DNA of 5,024 bases from NCBI GenBank assembly GCA_028290325.1, contig JAQGJY010000073.1, positions 1 through 5,024 on the forward strand. The letters run 5' to 3'. Positions 3,824 to 5,024 of this stretch are shown in pieces. Numbering within the stretch: the stretch's first letter is position 1; each line of letters opens with the position of its first letter. The position numbers and the translations under genes were made by a program. This DNA comes from Tardiphaga sp. (GTDB lineage Bacteria > Pseudomonadota > Alphaproteobacteria > Rhizobiales > Xanthobacteraceae). The notes beneath the pieces were generated by a model, which saw nothing but the letters and a program-made list of their open reading frames with translations, was not told where the DNA came from and did no database searches.

Positions 3824-5024
3824 CGAACCACGTTTGCCGATAGCGCGATCTGCTGATAGCGCGCTGCGCCGTCGGCGGCGATATCCGGCGTCATCGCCTT
3901 GGCATGGTCGAGGCCGACGACCGCGCCGCGCTTGCTGCCTGAAATCATGTTGGCATTGAGCAGCGCGGTACCCGCGCCGGGGACGATCGACACACCGATG
4001 CCGATGAACGCATTGCGGATGACGTTTCCCGAGATAGCGACGTCGCGCAGATATTTGCCCCAGCCGGCCATGATGCCGAAGGCCGGCGCGTTCTCGATCA
4101 CATTGCCCGTCACCGACGTATCCGCCTCGACATAAATGCCGATGCCGGCGTCGTCGTCCGGCGCGGTGCCGATCGGCCGTTTCGGAATGAGATTGCGGAT
4201 GATGTTGCCCTGAACCACGCTGAGCCGTCCGCCTTCGTTGAAATTACAAACCGAGACGCCGACCGCCGCGCCATCGACGATGTTGTTGGCGATGACCGCG
4301 CCTTCGAAAGCGAACTCGGAATACAGCGCGACCTCGCGTACGGCCGAGACACTGTTGCCGGTGATGTGAATGTTCGACGCCGAGTTGCCGCGCACGGCGG
4401 AATAGTCGCAGTTGCGGATGCGATTGCCGCGCACGATCACATTGCCGGCGCGAAACGCATTGATGGCGTTGCCGTATTGCCCCGAGCCACCGGGTCCGGC
4501 CTTGATGTCCTCGACGCGGTTGTCGATCACCAGCGTGCCATCATCGCCGATCGTCGTTCGCAGGATTTCGATGCCGTTATGCGAAGCGCCGACGATGGTG
4601 TTTTGCGACAGCACGAGGCCGGTCGCGTCGAATGAAGCGATCGCGGTGATTTTGGTATTTGTCAGGGTATTGCCGTTGATCGCGCCGGCGATCCGCTCGA
4701 CGAGGATGCCGCTGCCGCCGCTATTGGTGACGACGCAATCTGTGATGCGCAAATCGCGCCCGTCGCGACAATGCACCAGCGCGCCACGGTCCGGGAGGGT
4801 CGCGTTGTCACCGTCCAGGATCAGGCCGGTCAGGCCGATCGCGTTCGCGCCTTCGCTCGAGAGCAGCGACGGCCCGCTGCGGTTGAAAAGGAGGGTAGTC
4901 GCGCCGCGCGCGCCGACCAGCTGAGCGCCGGATGGCAGCTTCAGTGCGCCGCTGCGATAGACCCCCGGCGGCAGCGCCAGCGGCATGCCCGCCCGCGCGG
5001 CATCATCGATCGCGCGTTGCAGAT
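3820..5024 (-). CDS. TIGR03808-like parallel beta-helix protein, N-terminus outside the window
   Basis: A partial gene; 400 codons are visible and the reading frame is open through the right edge. The ATG at 4986 is internal: upstream codons encode L-Q-R-A-I-D-D-A-A-R-A-G, which runs smoothly into L-P-P-G-V-Y-R-S-G, the usual opening of a pectin-lyase-like fold. Counting from that ATG, at least ten rungs of a right-handed beta-helix show as G-N-x-I/V or N-x-I turns, near 105, 129, 156, 187, 210, 234, 260, 294, 320 and 345. This fits TIGR03808, whose members carry a twin-arginine (Tat) signal and repeats related to AlgG-type beta-helices; the family description suggests an unknown cofactor. 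The signal region would lie in the missing part, so export is inferred from the family. Substrate and reaction are unknown; a carbohydrate ligand is possible by fold. The TAG stop (3822-3820) overlaps the stop of the convergent TIGR03809-like gene. Confidence 0.88.
   Translation of the reverse strand, partial: LQRAIDDAARAGMPLALPPGVYRSGALKLPSGAQLVGARGATTLLFNRSGPSLLSSEGANAIGLTGLILDGDNATLPDRGALVHCRDGRDLRITDCVVTNSGGSGILVERIAGAINGNTLTNTKITAIASFDATGLVLSQNTIVGASHNGIEILRTTIGDDGTLVIDNRVEDIKAGPGGSGQYGNAINAFRAGNVIVRGNRIRNCDYSAVRGNSASNIHITGNSVSAVREVALYSEFAFEGAVIANNIVDGAAVGVSVCNFNEGGRLSVVQGNIIRNLIPKRPIGTAPDDDAGIGIYVEADTSVTGNVIENAPAFGIMAGWGKYLRDVAISGNVIRNAFIGIGVSIVPGAGTALLNANMISGSKRGAVVGLDHAKAMTPDIAADGAARYQQIALSANVVR

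Noticed and set aside
4366..4924. Plus-strand ORFs (4366-4635 and 4412-4924) antisense to the beta-helix gene
   Set aside because: The minus-strand frame shows a clear repeat fold and these frames show none.

Overview
The window is GC-rich, densely coded and reads like the chromosome of an alphaproteobacterium of the Bradyrhizobium/Rhodopseudomonas/Nitrobacter group (Nitrobacteraceae). The main reason is a gene pair resembling the families TIGR03808 (Tat-exported parallel beta-helix protein) and TIGR03809, which are found together in Rhizobiales. A DUF2336 protein and a candidate CtrA box (TTAA-N7-TTAA) next to a GANTC site fit the same group. I assigned all families by reading the proteins, not by database search. 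I saw no IS element, CRISPR array, tRNA, rRNA or phage gene.

Left part (1-2467, minus strand): a membrane-anchored diguanylate cyclase with six predicted helices and an intact GGEEF active site and RxxD inhibitory site is followed after 16 nt by a DUF2336 helical protein. The two look like one operon. After the DUF2336 gene comes a short gap with a hairpin, and possibly the first codons of another minus-strand gene at the window edge.

Middle (2468-3268): a 221-nt divergent intergenic region holds small dyad symmetries. It is followed on the plus strand by a 91-codon ORF that looks like only the cytoplasmic N-terminal part of an anti-sigma factor, with no membrane segment and no sigma-factor gene beside it. 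Immediately after its stop, 2973-3104 can fold into three consecutive stem-loops, one with an 18-nt C-rich loop. A perfect 9-bp rho-independent terminator with six T residues follows. This is the best candidate for something undescribed: a small RNA, or a highly structured 3' UTR. An AT-rich stretch with the candidate CtrA and GANTC sites then precedes the next gene.

Right part (3269-5024): the TIGR03809-like gene (plus) and the TIGR03808-like beta-helix gene (minus, N-terminus outside the window) converge, and their stop codons overlap. No terminator fits between them. The beta-helix protein is probably exported to the periplasm and its partner is probably cytoplasmic; the function of both is unknown.
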